Origin: Allantophomopsis cytisporea
Lineage: Eukaryota; Ascomycota; Leotiomycetes; Phacidiales; Phacidiaceae
DNA: 64,000 nucleotides
Direction: 5' to 3'
NCBI GenBank assembly: GCA_024752435.1
Contig: CP103024.1
Span: 496,001-560,000, forward strand
Under the pieces are notes generated by a model. The model saw nothing but the letters and a program-made list of their open reading frames with translations, searched no databases and was not told the DNA's origin. The position numbers were made by a program, and so were the translations under genes. Within the stretch, counting starts at the first letter, position 1. Every line of letters starts with the position of its first letter. This document shows positions 24,419 to 36,127 of this stretch, one piece after another.

Positions 24419-26515
24419 CTAAGCACCATTCGAATCCGCCGTGACGTCGCCGCCCGATTGTTTCCATTGTTGCGCCATGGCAAGGATGTTGGAGAGATTT
24501 TGAGCCTGCCTGTCGTCTGCGGGGAAGACATAATCCATGTATTCCTCGAAGCTGTCATCGTCAAGCTTGCGGCGACGCTTAACCTTGCGAGGCATCTGTT
24601 TCGTAACGTTCTCGATGTCCTCTTCCGAACCGTGCGTCTTCTCAAATGAAAGCCAAGCGTTGAGGAGGGAAACGCGCTGCTTAGGAGTTAGTATCGAATC
24701 GTTAAACGGAAATCGAATATGCCACTGTACCTCTTCCTTCAACTCTTTGTCCTTCATGCTCTTATACGCCCGTTCAAAGACCTTCCTGGCACGTGACTTG
24801 GCAGCTTCGCTGACTGGTCTCTCCTCCTCTTCATCCTCAGCCTCTTCGTCCTCATCCGGCACATTGATCTCGAAAAGTGCATAACTGATCCAGACCTTGA
24901 CATGGTCTGTCTTCTCCAGTAGTCTTTCGTAGAGTCCACGAGTTCTATCATACTCACCCTCTTCCTCTTCGAAATCGATATATGCCTTCCACAAGAGCTC
25001 AGGCATGTCAAGCATAGGTTGGCCAATTGCGAGCTCGAAAATGGCTCGAGTGCGCTCTAAATCATCCAGACCTCTCTCCAGCTCGGCAAATTTGATCCAG
25101 GCTTGACAGTTTGCTGGGTTCCATTCGATGTGCTTTTCATACAGCGTCCTGCACCGCACGAACTCAAATAGCTTGAGCTCTAGCTCTACATAACCTTTGA
25201 ATAATTTGTCTTTTGGACAGAGTCCAATAGCTTGACCCAAAGTCTTCCTGGCTGCAGAGAGTTGTTTTTGTCGTATTTCAAAGTGTGCCTTCATAAGCCA
25301 GATCTTGGCAAATGTAAACTTCTTGTGAGGAATCAATTTCAAACATTCAAGATAGATTTGACGAGATCGTTCGATGTCTTTGTTTTCCATCTCCTCCCAA
25401 AGAGCATAAAAGATCCACAAGTAGATATATCGGCGCCAATGTCGCTTCTCCTGGGTGGGTGGAATTTGAGCAATACCTCTCTCATAAACATCGCGAACGC
25501 GATCAACATCACCTGAAGTCTCCTCAAGTCTGGCGTAGTCGAACCATACATCATAATTCTTTGGGTTCTCCTTGATTTGTTCCTCGTACTGAACTCGTCT
25601 TTTGGAAAGAATAACATCCTCGACACCTTCTCGGTCACCGAACTGTTTCTCAAAGGTCGTATAGGCCTTGTGCAACGCAAAAGATTTGGAACGAGGCAAA
25701 CGATCTAAAGCGTATTTGTAGATTGCTCTTGCTCGCTCGTACTCCTTGAGCTTTGCTTCGTACCTCGCATAAGCAATGAAGATCTTCTCATCAATGAAGT
25801 CGTCGCCCAGCGCCTCAATCGCATTCCCGAAGACCTCTCGGACCAAATCGCTCGTGCCATATTCCTCCTCGAATCGCGACCACTTGATCCAGTTTCTTGG
25901 CTCAGGATGGACCATGGTGAATCTCTGGAAGATTTCTCGTGCCCGTTGGTACTCACCATATCTCTTTTCCAACTTGATATACGCACTCCAGGCCGCCTCA
26001 TCTGGCTCCCAATTCATCCATCTTTCAAAGACCTGGCGTGTACCTGGAATATTCCCCAGTGTCTCCTCCATGTAAGCATACTTGTACCAAAGCTTATCGA
26101 CTCGTGGTAATATGGTAACAGCTCGATCGAGCAAATTGCGGGCATGGTTGATGTTTCTTGACTTCATCTCAGCTTCTGTGTATCGAATCCATAGAGTTAC
26201 TGATGTGGCATCCACATCAAGAGCTCGTTCGAAAATGGATCTGGCTCTTCTGAACTCCTTCTGCTCTAATTCCCACTGCGCATATCGCATCCAATTGTTC
26301 ATATTAATCCGATTTCTTCGTACATAGTCCTCAAACTCCTTTCTTTTCCTTCCTTGGTATTCATGAAGCTCTTCTAAATCAGCGAATCGCTGCGTCGGCG
26401 CCTGGAGCCCCGGCTCTTGACGATCAACAGCTTCTCGTAAAAGCTGCTCTGCACTGATCTGGGTCTCAGCAAACCCCTTATTCCGCACTCTCGGCGGGCC
26501 TCGTGCAGACTCCAT
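24419..26515 (-). CDS. clf1: Pre-mRNA-splicing factor Clf1 (Syf3, crooked neck)
   Basis: Intronless frame of 698 codons (fungal orthologues are about 670-700). It consists almost wholly of HAT (half-a-TPR) repeats from about residue 60 on, with the repeated pattern W.(R/K)YA..E and R(A/T)..(I/V)(F/Y)ER: for example MRYAQWELEQKEFRRARSIF and IRYTEAEMKSRNINHARNLL. An acidic low-complexity insertion (DEDEEAEDEEEER) lies in the last quarter. Clf1 is a scaffold of the Prp19-associated complex in the active spliceosome, in the nucleus. Start at 26515 (MESARGPP), which leads into the conserved RNKGFAETQISAEQLLREA stretch; in-frame sequence farther upstream looks like leader. Divergent from Prp31. Confidence 0.97.
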   Translation of the reverse strand: MESARGPPRVRNKGFAETQISAEQLLREAVDRQEPGLQAPTQRFADLEELHEYQGRKRKEFEDYVRRNRINMNNWMRYAQWELEQKEFRRARSIFERALDVDATSVTLWIRYTEAEMKSRNINHARNLLDRAVTILPRVDKLWYKYAYMEETLGNIPGTRQVFERWMNWEPDEAAWSAYIKLEKRYGEYQRAREIFQRFTMVHPEPRNWIKWSRFEEEYGTSDLVREVFGNAIEALGDDFIDEKIFIAYARYEAKLKEYERARAIYKYALDRLPRSKSFALHKAYTTFEKQFGDREGVEDVILSKRRVQYEEQIKENPKNYDVWFDYARLEETSGDVDRVRDVYERGIAQIPPTQEKRHWRRYIYLWIFYALWEEMENKDIERSRQIYLECLKLIPHKKFTFAKIWLMKAHFEIRQKQLSAARKTLGQAIGLCPKDKLFKGYVELELKLFEFVRCRTLYEKHIEWNPANCQAWIKFAELERGLDDLERTRAIFELAIGQPMLDMPELLWKAYIDFEEEEGEYDRTRGLYERLLEKTDHVKVWISYALFEINVPDEDEEAEDEEEERPVSEAAKSRARKVFERAYKSMKDKELKEEVQWHIRFPFNDSILTPKQRVSLLNAWLSFEKTHGSEEDIENVTKQMPRKVKRRRKLDDDSFEEYMDYVFPADDRQAQNLSNILAMAQQWKQSGGDVTADSNGA

Positions 26516-26856
26516 GATGAATGATCTTTGAAGCTTGTTAGGTGTATTGGTAGTTGCGACTTCGATGTCGTGCGCTGACCTGTCGGATTGAAAATCCGTG
26601 TTTAGTGGTTGATGTTCGCGTCGAGCTTCTCCAGTGATTTGAAAGTATGCAATCCTCAAATATGCAATCAGTGCTGCATATAGAACGCTGCAAGACCGTC
26701 ACGCCGGAATAATTCGAGATTGTTGCTCAAGACCTCGCGAGGCTCACAATCGCGAAAAGGCACTAGCGCTAGCGGCCGATGCGTGGTCCAAGGCTGAGAC
26801 TGTATATCAATAACTTTCTTGCACCGCAACAACACTTTCGTCATTCACACCACAAA
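26516..26856. promoter_or_regulatory. Bidirectional promoter of Clf1 and Prp31 genes
   Basis: Only 341 bp separate the two start codons, so both promoters and both leaders must lie here. No canonical TATA box is obvious. Functionally linked divergent pair, both spliceosome parts. Confidence 0.7.
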
Positions 26857-28774
26857 ATGTCTACACTCGCTGACGAGCTTTTGAACGATTTTGAGGATTC
26901 GGGCTCTGAGGGAGAAGAAGACCAGACGGAAAATGGAGGACTTTTTCCCATAGATGAGGACACAAAAGCTGGTCTTCTTAATCCCGACGCGCATAAAGCC
27001 AATGGCGTAGACGGTGGCATGGAGCTTGATGGGGACGAGGAAGAGGATGACGAAGATGAAGAAATGGGAGGAACGAATGGTCCAGTCAAGGTTGAAGATG
27101 ATGAAGAGGCAGCAAAGGCAAAGGTTGAGAAGATGCAGTTGAGCAACGTCAATGACGTTCGCAGCATTGCAGGTCTGATGAAGACTCTCGAGCCAGTTTT
27201 AGAGGTTAGTACTCTCCTTCATATCTCCACATCTCCCCGAATAGAAGTTTACATCTTGTTTGTGCAACAGCCCTGACCTTTCCGGCGCATTATAGAAAAT
27301 CGCACACTTCCAATCTTTACCACCCGAGAAGCAGACAACGTTCATCGGATCAGTCGAGGATAATCCCGAGTATCACCTGTTAACGCAGTCGAACACATTA
27401 TCTACATCCATCGACAATGAAATTCTTCTCGTTCATAAGTTCATACGAGATCATTATTCTGCAAGATTTCCCGAATTAGAAACCCTTGTTACGAATGCTC
27501 TCGATTATGCTAGGGTCGTTATGATTATTCGAAATGGCCCACTGGATCACGAAAGCATAAGAGCAATGCAAACCTCAACCGATAATCCATTAGGCTTGAC
27601 CTTGAAATCCGTCTTATCTGGCCCAACTCTGATGACGGTCACAGTCGAGGCAACAACAACCAGAGGCCAAGAGATGTCAGAAGCTGCTATTCAAAGTGTA
27701 CTTCGAGCTTGCGAGATGATACTTTCCCTAGATAAAGCGAAGAAGACCTTGACCGATTATGTGCAGTCAAGAATGACTCTCTTTGCTCCAAATCTTACTA
27801 CACTAATTGGCTCTTTGACCGCTGCCCAACTTCTCAATTTTGCGGGAGGTCTTACAGGCCTTGCTAAAACTCCAGCTTGCAATATTGCGCCTTTAGGATC
27901 TAAGAAGCAAGCAGCTGCTGGTTTTGCGACCAATGTTGGAGTTAGACATCAAGGTTTCTTGTACCATTCTCCGATCATTCGCGGTATCCCCAACGATCTT
28001 AAGAAGCAAGCCATGCGAATTGTGTCTGCTAAGGTAGTCCTTGCAGCGCGAGTCGATCGTGTACATGAAAGTCCAGATGGATCAACCGGAGAGGGCCTCA
28101 AAGCCGACTGTTTGAAGCGCCTTGAGAAATTGACAGAACCTCCGCCTAATAAAGGTCAACGAGCTCTTCCCGCGCCTGACGACAAACCAGCCAGAAAGCG
28201 TGGTGGTCGAAGAGCAAGAAAGGCCAAGGAAGCTACAGCTATGACTGATCTTCGAAAGGCACAGAACAGAATGGCCTTCAACAAGGAGGAGAAGGAAGTT
28301 GGATACGGTACTGGAGAAGGAACAAAGGGACTTGGTATGATTGGGCAAGCCAACGAAGGCCGCATCAGAAATCTACAGATCGATCAGCGTACAAAGGCAA
28401 AGCTCAGTGCAAAGAACAAGGGGTGGGGAGGTGCTACACCTGTTGGAGGCACCGCATCTTCCTTCAAGGGATTTGGTCAAGGTGCTGCTGGTGGTTTGGC
28501 ACTCAAAGGCCCTAGTGGACTGCGATCAATGGGCGTTGGGTCTGCTGCCGGCTCGGGTACTGCATCATCAATTGCATTCACTCCTGTGCAAGGTTTGGAG
28601 CTTGTGGATCCAAAGATGCAAGCGGAGATGAACAGGAAGAGAAAGGCCGAGGAGGATAGATGGTTCAAGGGAGGAACCTTTACTCAGGTTGGAGCAGCAA
28701 GTGGCTCGATGCCACCCCCTGCCAAGAAGGTTGATACTGGGTCTAACAAGATGGGTCCTCCACCCAACAAGTAG
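26857..28774 (+). CDS. prp31: U4/U6 small nuclear ribonucleoprotein Prp31
   Basis: Exons 26857-27204 and 27296-28774 join in phase (donor GTTAGT, acceptor TATAG) to 608 residues. The order is: acidic N-terminus (about residues 10-90, with a DEEEDDEDEE run), NOSIC/Nop domain around residues 120-330 (YARVVMIIRNGPLDH, and VGVRHQGFLYHSPII at the RNA-binding face), then a basic linker (KPARKRGGRRARKAKE) and the Prp31 C-terminal domain with RKAQNRMAFNKEE and GMIGQANEGRIRNLQID. Prp31 binds the U4 snRNA 5' stem-loop with Snu13 and bridges U4/U6 and U5 in the tri-snRNP. Start at 26857 (MSTLADELL), the family start; 26 in-frame codons upstream are excluded as leader. Confidence 0.97.
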
Positions 28775-30462
28775 TATCTGCGCTGGTTCATATGGCCTAT
28801 ACCCGGTAGTTTCGTTATCTTTGGAGTTTAGCATAGTTTACGGCGTTCTTGGCTACGGCGGCTGACAATTTGAATGTTATATTAGCAGCAAGAGATTCAA
28901 CGTATGTATGTAGTTCATTCGAATAAGCGGTGAACTTGACGTTTAGGATGCTGATGTAATTACAAAACCAGCTAAATGCATGTTAATATTGTGCAATAAT
29001 ACTATATCATCAATGCTTGTAAAAGAGGTACGTCTGTTACAACAAACACCATTAGCCTTTAGTAATTGCCTATGAACAACCCGACATTCGATGATGTTAT
29101 CTCTGCACACCACCAAAGGCATCATCGAGAGCATCATGTTATCCATGTATGATAGGGCTTGACCTTTTGTTTTTGGTTAATTTTTTTCTTCTTTTGAAAC
29201 ACTTGCATGAAACGTTAATAATTACATGAAAAATGACCATCGGCATGGCTTCAAATTCGATATTTGCAGAAACAATAGCTCTATCTCAAAAGATGGAGGA
29301 TTTGATATCATTCATAAGGGCGCAAAGAATGTAAGACAAAATAGAATGAAGTTTACAGATTCATTTGGAGCACATAAATCCTACTTGCTGAATATACCTT
29401 CATCATAATATCCACTTTCGCGCCTTAATATCCGTAAGTTTTGGACGACGAGTGCATACTTAATACAAACTTTAAACTGGGGCGCTATATATAGGGGAAA
29501 TCTTGCTGCTTTGAGTGTTTCCATCATATTAAGAAGCTTCTTACAGATGTATACGCTCTGTCGGTGTCTGCTTCCATGTCAATACTTTTCAGAATGTCAT
29601 GACTTTGTTCTGAGTTTGGAACTCTATGTCGAATTAGGTCGTTATTACAGTTCTTACTGAAATTTCTTCTTATGCTCCTTGAGGTGAAAGACAAAATGAG
29701 AGTGAAAAGAGATGTGGGTTTAGAAATAGTGGAATAGCAAGATAGGAATCAGGTAGAAGGGAGTCGGACATAAACACGAGAGAAATTATAATTACATTGA
29801 GTCTATTGTCATAATTTATGCGACAACAATAACATCTACAACAGCAACAGGTCCATGCCACTTAGCTCCATTAGTTGTAGGTCTTTTGATGATTTGGAAG
29901 CTTCAAGTTTGATCTCCAGTGTTTACTTGCCTTTTAATCGTGCTTTCTTCACCTTTCTTTCTTTCTTTCTTTTTGGTAAGATTTTATTTGTATTTACCTA
30001 TCTACATAGATGGTTATTGAAATAACTAGGTTCTAGTTAGGTATGTCATAGGTAATAGCAGTTTGTGGATGAGTTATAAGAGATTAACTCTGAAATAATC
30101 TCACATTGCATTTAAGTTCTTGATCAAATTATGAATATCTTTCATTTGCCTTCAAAGCCTTAAATGCCGAGGCAATCAGTATCATGAGAAATAATCTCCT
30201 AGACTGGGCCATCGCTTTTGAGTTGAATTTGAGTGAATTCATGCATTAAGTACTGAAGTCAATACTCTTGTTCTTCCAAAGGAGAAGACTCTTTGACACC
30301 AACTGGAAGTGCAATTCAATCATAGCTACATAGAAATAAATGAAGAATATACATGAAAACATTATCAGAGCGGCATAACTAACTATACATAAACGGAGTA
30401 TAAGAGCAAGACAAGTAAAACACACATAAACATAATACATAAAACATAATACCCAACCCCGT
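28775..30462. other. Intergenic 1.7 kb between convergent genes
   Basis: Should contain the 3' UTRs of Prp31 (plus) and of the HET-like gene (minus). AT-rich, with a TTTC repeat at 29953-29974. No gene seen. Confidence 0.6.
29953..29974. repeat. TTTC microsatellite
   Basis: About four tandem copies of TTTC followed by a T-run. Confidence 0.8.
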
Positions 30463-33230
30463 TTAATTTTCCTTCTTATCCTCCTTACTAACCCTCAAAT
30501 CTATCTGACGCTCCCAAAACCAACGTCTGCTCTCAAGACAAACCTTCAGCCAACTCTTCGTTGTTGCAAGCTCCCACACTTCACTGGGCATGCGCATCAC
30601 AGCCTCTTTATACAAACAATCATTTCTAAAATCCCAACTGCAGAGCACCGCCCTCAACATACCGCCCTCCTTCCCGCACAGGAGTGCCACCGTAGGCGGT
30701 TTCTCGGCGGTGAATATACTGATAGTGAGCCTACCGGTGTCAACCATGGTGAAGACTTTATGGCCCAGGGGAATAGCCGGATGGGGAGATTCAGATGGGT
30801 CCGTCACCCAGGCGGGTTCGGTGCCAAGTCTCTCAAAAGGATGACGGTTGTAGCGACAGAAGGGCGTGGAAGAGGGTTCGTAGCGAAGGCGCTGTCTGTC
30901 ATTACCAAATATCTCGCGCTCGAGGTGCTTGCGCGTTTTGGTACCCTCGAAGGCGACTAGACGTGAAGTCGAATCCAAGACACAACCACCGAAGAGTCGG
31001 CGAACGGAGTAGGGCGCCATGAAGGCAAGTACAAAGGCTACAAACAAGCAACCAACGACCGAAAATATGGTATAAATTGTCTGAGCATCATCCGACCAGT
31101 TTGTGTCGCTGTCATCGATATATATCAGATAGTACGGAATGTAATACCATGCTGTAGATACCCCTAGTAATAGCCAGCCAATGCCAGATCGGAGGAAGTA
31201 CTCTGCTAACATTTTTCTGAAACCTGTGTCTCGTACATACTGCATACGTGGGAAATCCTTCCATCGGATAGATATAGCACGGCAGCCATCTAACATGATT
31301 GTGTTGTCCTCTTCGGCTACGCCGACAACTTCACATATTGGTTCAATGTCCCAGATGTGTGTTTGGAACTGATCGGCTTTGTTAAGCTTATAGTCTTTGA
31401 AAAGATCGTGTTCTGGATCCCGATTGTCACGGTGGGAGAGATCAGGATAAGAGCAGCTGAGAGCCTGTCAGCAAAACACACAGTAATTATAGACCATTGT
31501 ACTTACACCATGCGTTCGATGAGATTATCGTTATCGTTAGCCAAGGAGATCTTTGCCAATGCTTGAAAGAGAGTGTCATCGTTGTCTTGTTCGATCCTGT
31601 AAGGCACAAATCCCATGATAGCATAAGCCAGCTCTGTATCAAGTCGACGGTCTGATCTGGTTCTGTCGATGAGATCGGCATTAACGAGCTTGCGCTTGCG
31701 TTGCTCAAGAGCTGCCAAAACAATGGTAAAGAATTCCAATCGAGTCAAATCCGTACCATGTTGGTAATGCTCTGCAAGAAGCCTCGTTGGCTGTCCATCG
31801 TCAGGGTCATCCTCAGGGTCAGTCCAAACCTGCCCACTCATTTCTATCTTGGTCAGGTCAACAGTCTCGAAATCATCTCCACTTGGCCATGTGAACGCTA
31901 CATTTCCATGGGATAGAAGTCCCTCGGGCAACGTCCACATACGAGCACCCCACTTCCTTTTCTCCTCAATGGTGGAGTCTGGCACCAGCACAATGACTTT
32001 ATTCGCACAGCGAATGACATCGGATATTCTGTTCACGTCGGCGTTCAGAAGCTCGAAGCTTCTAGGATCGTCGATAGTATCTGGCCCACACTTGTAGTCG
32101 AGCCAGTAGCCGAATCTTGACTGGCTATACTTGAAGTGCTTTCGTGCAATTTTCTCAGCTCGTCTTTCAAGAGTTTCACGTGCCGTCAAATAATCCGGAT
32201 TGCCTTTGTCGGTGTTGAAGTGGGCTCGAGTGTAACTCAAAAGAATATATGGGATATCGGTGGTTGCTTCGAGTAACTCCCAGTGACCTTCATCATCCTG
32301 GCCATCTCTCATGAACACCACAAGATTTCTTGGACGAGTAAGGCGAGGCTTTGATAAGTACTTAAACTCTGTATTTGCCTTCCTCAAGTCATCACTCTCT
32401 GTACCAGGTTTCATATCGAGAGGATTGATGGCGTACTTGGGCCATTGCCAGTGATATCCCGGATAATCAACGTACTGGGGGTCGACATTGGTTTCTTCAT
32501 AGGGAAGTGAAATTCCAGGCATTGCAAGCAGGACCTGTAATGGAAACCCCACCAACATAGTCCTAGCAATCGTGTTCAGCACGCCCAGCAAGCTCCGTTT
32601 GTATTTGCGTCCTTCAAGATTGAGAGGGTCGTCTGGGTTCACTCTCAATTTTTTTTCGGAAGGCCTTAGCGCGAACTCTGCGATTTTAAGAGCGAGAGGT
32701 ACAGAGCCTTTCAATTTGGATCTCTGCCAGTCACCAAAATGATCTTGATCGGACCAAACTGATTCGGTGCCCTGCACCATAAGTCGTCTGGGTTCATAGT
32801 TGGTAGGACTCAAGTAGACAGCTACATCATGAGCCTTGTACTTAGATTCTCTGAGACGGTTTAGGTAGACAAATTCTTTGTCGTCTTCTTCCGGGTTGTT
32901 ACCAAGAGCATTCTCTTCATCGACCTTCGGGCGTTTAGGTGCTTTGTACTCTATCACCTCTGGGAAGGAGATTCGTTTCTGACCATCGTAGGCTTTCGCA
33001 AAGTGGCTGACTTTCTTCTTCAGGAATCGGAAAGTTGAATGTTTTATAAGGGCCGTAGCTGGTGGTGGAAGCTCTGGCAACTTATCTGACGTCTCGCCAG
33101 TTATTGAATGATTGGAAAGATGCGGAGTCGACTGTCCCCCAGGAGACTGAATACTCTCACGAGGTCCCTTGAAGCTCGGCATCTTGATGCTCGGATGAGT
33201 TGAGGTAAATCCAGGTCTCGAACAACTCAT
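30463..33230 (-). CDS. HET-like protein with two C-terminal membrane segments
   Basis: Exons 33230-31507 and 31456-30463 give 905 residues. The intron 31506-31457 uses GTAAGT, a CTGAC branch site and the second downstream AG; the first AG is too near the branch. The middle (about residues 340-490) shows a diverged heterokaryon-incompatibility (HET) pattern: PYILLSYTR, YWLDYKCGPDT, ADVNRISDVIRCANKVIVL and GARMWTLPEGLLS, standing for the usual LSY.WG, WIDA.CI.QD, IY..A and R.WTLQE blocks. Two hydrophobic helices follow (GWLLLGVSTAWYYIPYYL and IFSVVGCLFVAFVLAFM), then a soluble tail. HET domains trigger cell death in non-self recognition; whether this one does is unknown. Start could also be the ATG at 33182. 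Next gene upstream, same strand, is CorA-like. Confidence 0.8.
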
Positions 33231-34424
33231 CAAGACAAAAGGAGTACTCTGAAAACTGAACAATATGTGGTAACTCGAGAAAAAGGTGAAGATCGCTGAA
33301 GGAAATTGTAAAAATAAGAACTATCAAGAGCTTCAACGTGCGTCTTATGAAAAGAAAAATGAATGTGACTCTCATAGAGACAGGGCTAAGACATACCCCA
33401 GAATGCCATGATGGGCAAAACATAAGAAACCCACTTGCTCAATCTACTTGCACAGCCAAGGCACACCGTGACGACCCGTTCGGCGGATAAAAAGTGATTC
33501 ATAGACCATGAATGCAACCTTGATCAAACATAAATAAAGAGGTCATAGATCGCGCAAAGCGCGACTAAGGATATGATGTGCCTTGCAACATGCGATACCA
33601 TGTGGCCGTACCCTTCACACCGAGTTCGACGTCCCTCAGCTAATGGCAATAGAGGAAAATGACGAATCAAAGATGACAGTAATTGAGACTAGACCCTGAC
33701 AATATGTAAAGAACAAGGATACTAAAGAGATTGCATACCAAATACAAGGTGTGTCATTGCAGGTCAGTGGGGTATTGGGGGCCAGAAACAGACACCGACA
33801 TGCAACATTTTTATGTCAACCGCTACTGCAGTATAATAGTGCGGTGCAACCGACAAAAGCTTGATAGCTTCTTAATCATATGGTACAACAATTATCTTTA
33901 GCCTCAACTTGGTATCTATTGATTTGTAGATAGATATATGGATGGTGATGATGGTATGCGGTGGCTGTACAGTATGGGGTTGTGGTCGGACAAATAATGC
34001 AGGGGTTTGGCATTGCCTGTCGGCTGACTAATGGAGACAAGTGCGGCTGAATTGCAGGAGTTACATTAAAATGGAGTCATGAACGAGGGTTCTTAAGTGG
34101 GAGATTGTCCTGTACTGTTGCTCCGATTACGGTTCTACCTTGAAGGATACACCGCATCCTTTCTGCCTATTCAGATGGTCTAGCTCTCGCATTCTCAGTT
34201 TGTTAATGAACTTTGAATGGGTACAATCATGTATTCCAACCAGGTAAAGCTGTGTGGCTGCTATTGTAACCATCGAATATTCTGATTCCTTGTAAGCGAT
34301 GCTGATTAATTGTATATATCTCCTATGTACCCTCTAGGCCGTGTATTATAATGCAATCCCATCATAAATCATAAAGTAGGGAGGCGACTCGCCCACCTAA
34401 CGGTTCGAACCGCCTCTCCATAAA
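33231..34424. other. Intergenic 1.2 kb between two tandem minus-strand genes
   Basis: Holds the promoter of the HET-like gene and the 3' end of the CorA-like transcript. No gene seen. A GAGGCG/CGCCTC inverted repeat enclosing the palindrome CGGTTCGAACCG (34382-34418) lies just past the CorA-like stop codon. Confidence 0.5.
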
Positions 34425-36127
34425 TCATTGCTTTTTATCCCAAGTCTGTGCCTTAGCCATAGTTTTGGTCCGCATACTACTTGTGATCCTGACCTCCATG
34501 CCCTCAATAGCCTTTTCCAGGTCCGCGTCTTCCTTTCGATGAATCCTTTCTCTCCATTTGTCCCAAATGTACCAAGCTAACACCACAATCGCAGTGATCG
34601 GAAGAGTTGTTACCCAGAAAATATAGAATTGTTCGCTGACAACCGCGCTGTCGTTGCTGAATTGGAAGTTGAAGAAGGTTGTGGAGAAAACGGAGGCGAG
34701 GAATGCTCCAGGAAGGAAGATGGCTCCAAGTAGGGAAAAGGTCTTCATTGCGTAGTTGTCTCTCCTACTTATGTGCGCCAGCTTTTGTTGCTCACCAGCC
34801 ATCTCAAAGTTAAGCTTCGACTCCTTCACAGCAATGATATTGTATAGCTGCGGACTTACATTAGTATATATTAATCTACCGATGGTATAGTACAACTTAC
34901 AGCATTTCTTTGTATCTCCAGTCTTTGTAGCGTCGTATGGGCATAACTGTCTATACCTTGTAGCTTCTTCAAGTAAAATTCTATTCTCGAATCCATGCTA
35001 GCAGAAAGCTTTCGCATGTTTTTGTCCATCCTTCTTTCTGGTACTCTCTTCCTGAAATCGGCCATGGTGTCTTGGAAGCTATTGGCAATTTCCATATATG
35101 CCTTTGGGCGCTTCCACAACACCTGAGAATGACACTCCACTAAATGTCTGTTAATGAGATCGAAATCCACAAGTCCGCCTTTATCGACATAACCTTCATC
35201 CTCGTTGATCTCAGTTCTCATACTGACAACGTGCTCTAGCTTTCTGAGCCATTCACGAGCCTCTCTCTGCTTGATGTCGGTCTTCGAACTCATGTCATGA
35301 CTGAAAATAATCATTGGGAGAAGCATTGGATGACCAATCTGACCGACACACGCTTTGAGGTGAGTAAGGCAGGCAATGAGATCGGAACTCTCGGTGCCTT
35401 TAAAGAAGCCCGTAGTGTTGCCATTGTTGATATCGTGCGACAGCATTAATTCCCAACCACGAGTGAGACCTTTCTTTCGGACATCACTTTTCCTGTAAAC
35501 AATTTCTGCTCAAGTCAGCCACTCAAATTCCAGCATCATAGGAGAATTTCACATACGCAGATGTGGATTCTCTTCGTCCTGATCAAACGCAGCCCAGAAT
35601 ATTGGGCCCACAGCACTGGTGGTCTCGATACCGCGATATGGTAGACGCATGGCATCGACCATTGTCTTATATCTATGATGGGGAAGGCTGATAACATTTG
35701 GAGCGAAGGTTTCCGGATGTTTCACCTTTTGCTGGATGCTATGGAAAATCAATACACTATAGGCACGACTGGATCGAATAGAAGACGAGGCTTACAGTAG
35801 GCGGATACTTGCAGTCTGAGTGACGCCTGCTGGAAGTGGTTTAGGTAAAAAGGCTCCCTGTGGATATTAGCATTGCACCTCGGGTAGCTCCTATAGCTTA
35901 AATCAACAACACACCCTCTGGTAAATCCAGTTTTCAAAATCCTCATCTTCAAGCTTGTGCTCCTCGGGAGGCTTGTTGTACTTTGGGTTCTGCGGCTTAG
36001 TTCAGTATGAGCGTCGCAGCTGTTGTACAGCCAGACTCACTGAATAAGTAAAGATCTCGAGATAAGAGTTGACCTCATGTACCACACGGGTCTTCTCCAC
36101 ATGCCAGTTGAACATGTAGTCGTCCAT
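34425..36127 (-). CDS. CorA-like membrane protein, 5' end uncertain
   Basis: Six exons: 36127-36041, 35989-35915, 35857-35796, 35738-35553, 35492-34901 and 34847-34425, giving 474 residues. The fourth donor (GTGAAA at 35552) was chosen over a better-looking GTATGT five residues earlier because only it keeps frame. The body is helical (LTRGWELMLSHDINN, KSDVRKKG, KAYMEIANSFQDTMADFRKR, IEFYLKKLQGIDSY). Two C-terminal membrane helices follow (MKTFSLLGAIFLPGAFLASVF and FWVTTLPITAIVVLAWYIW), as in CorA magnesium channels. The CorA signature GMN after the first helix is replaced by FFNF, as in many fungal relatives whose substrate is unknown. Members usually have a longer N-terminus, so exons upstream of 36127 are likely. 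Confidence 0.8.

Noticed and set aside
34382..34418. tRNA-like GGTTCGAACC inside an inverted repeat
   Set aside because: The box is part of a palindrome; T-arm pairing fails in both orientations. More likely a 3'-end hairpin or chance.
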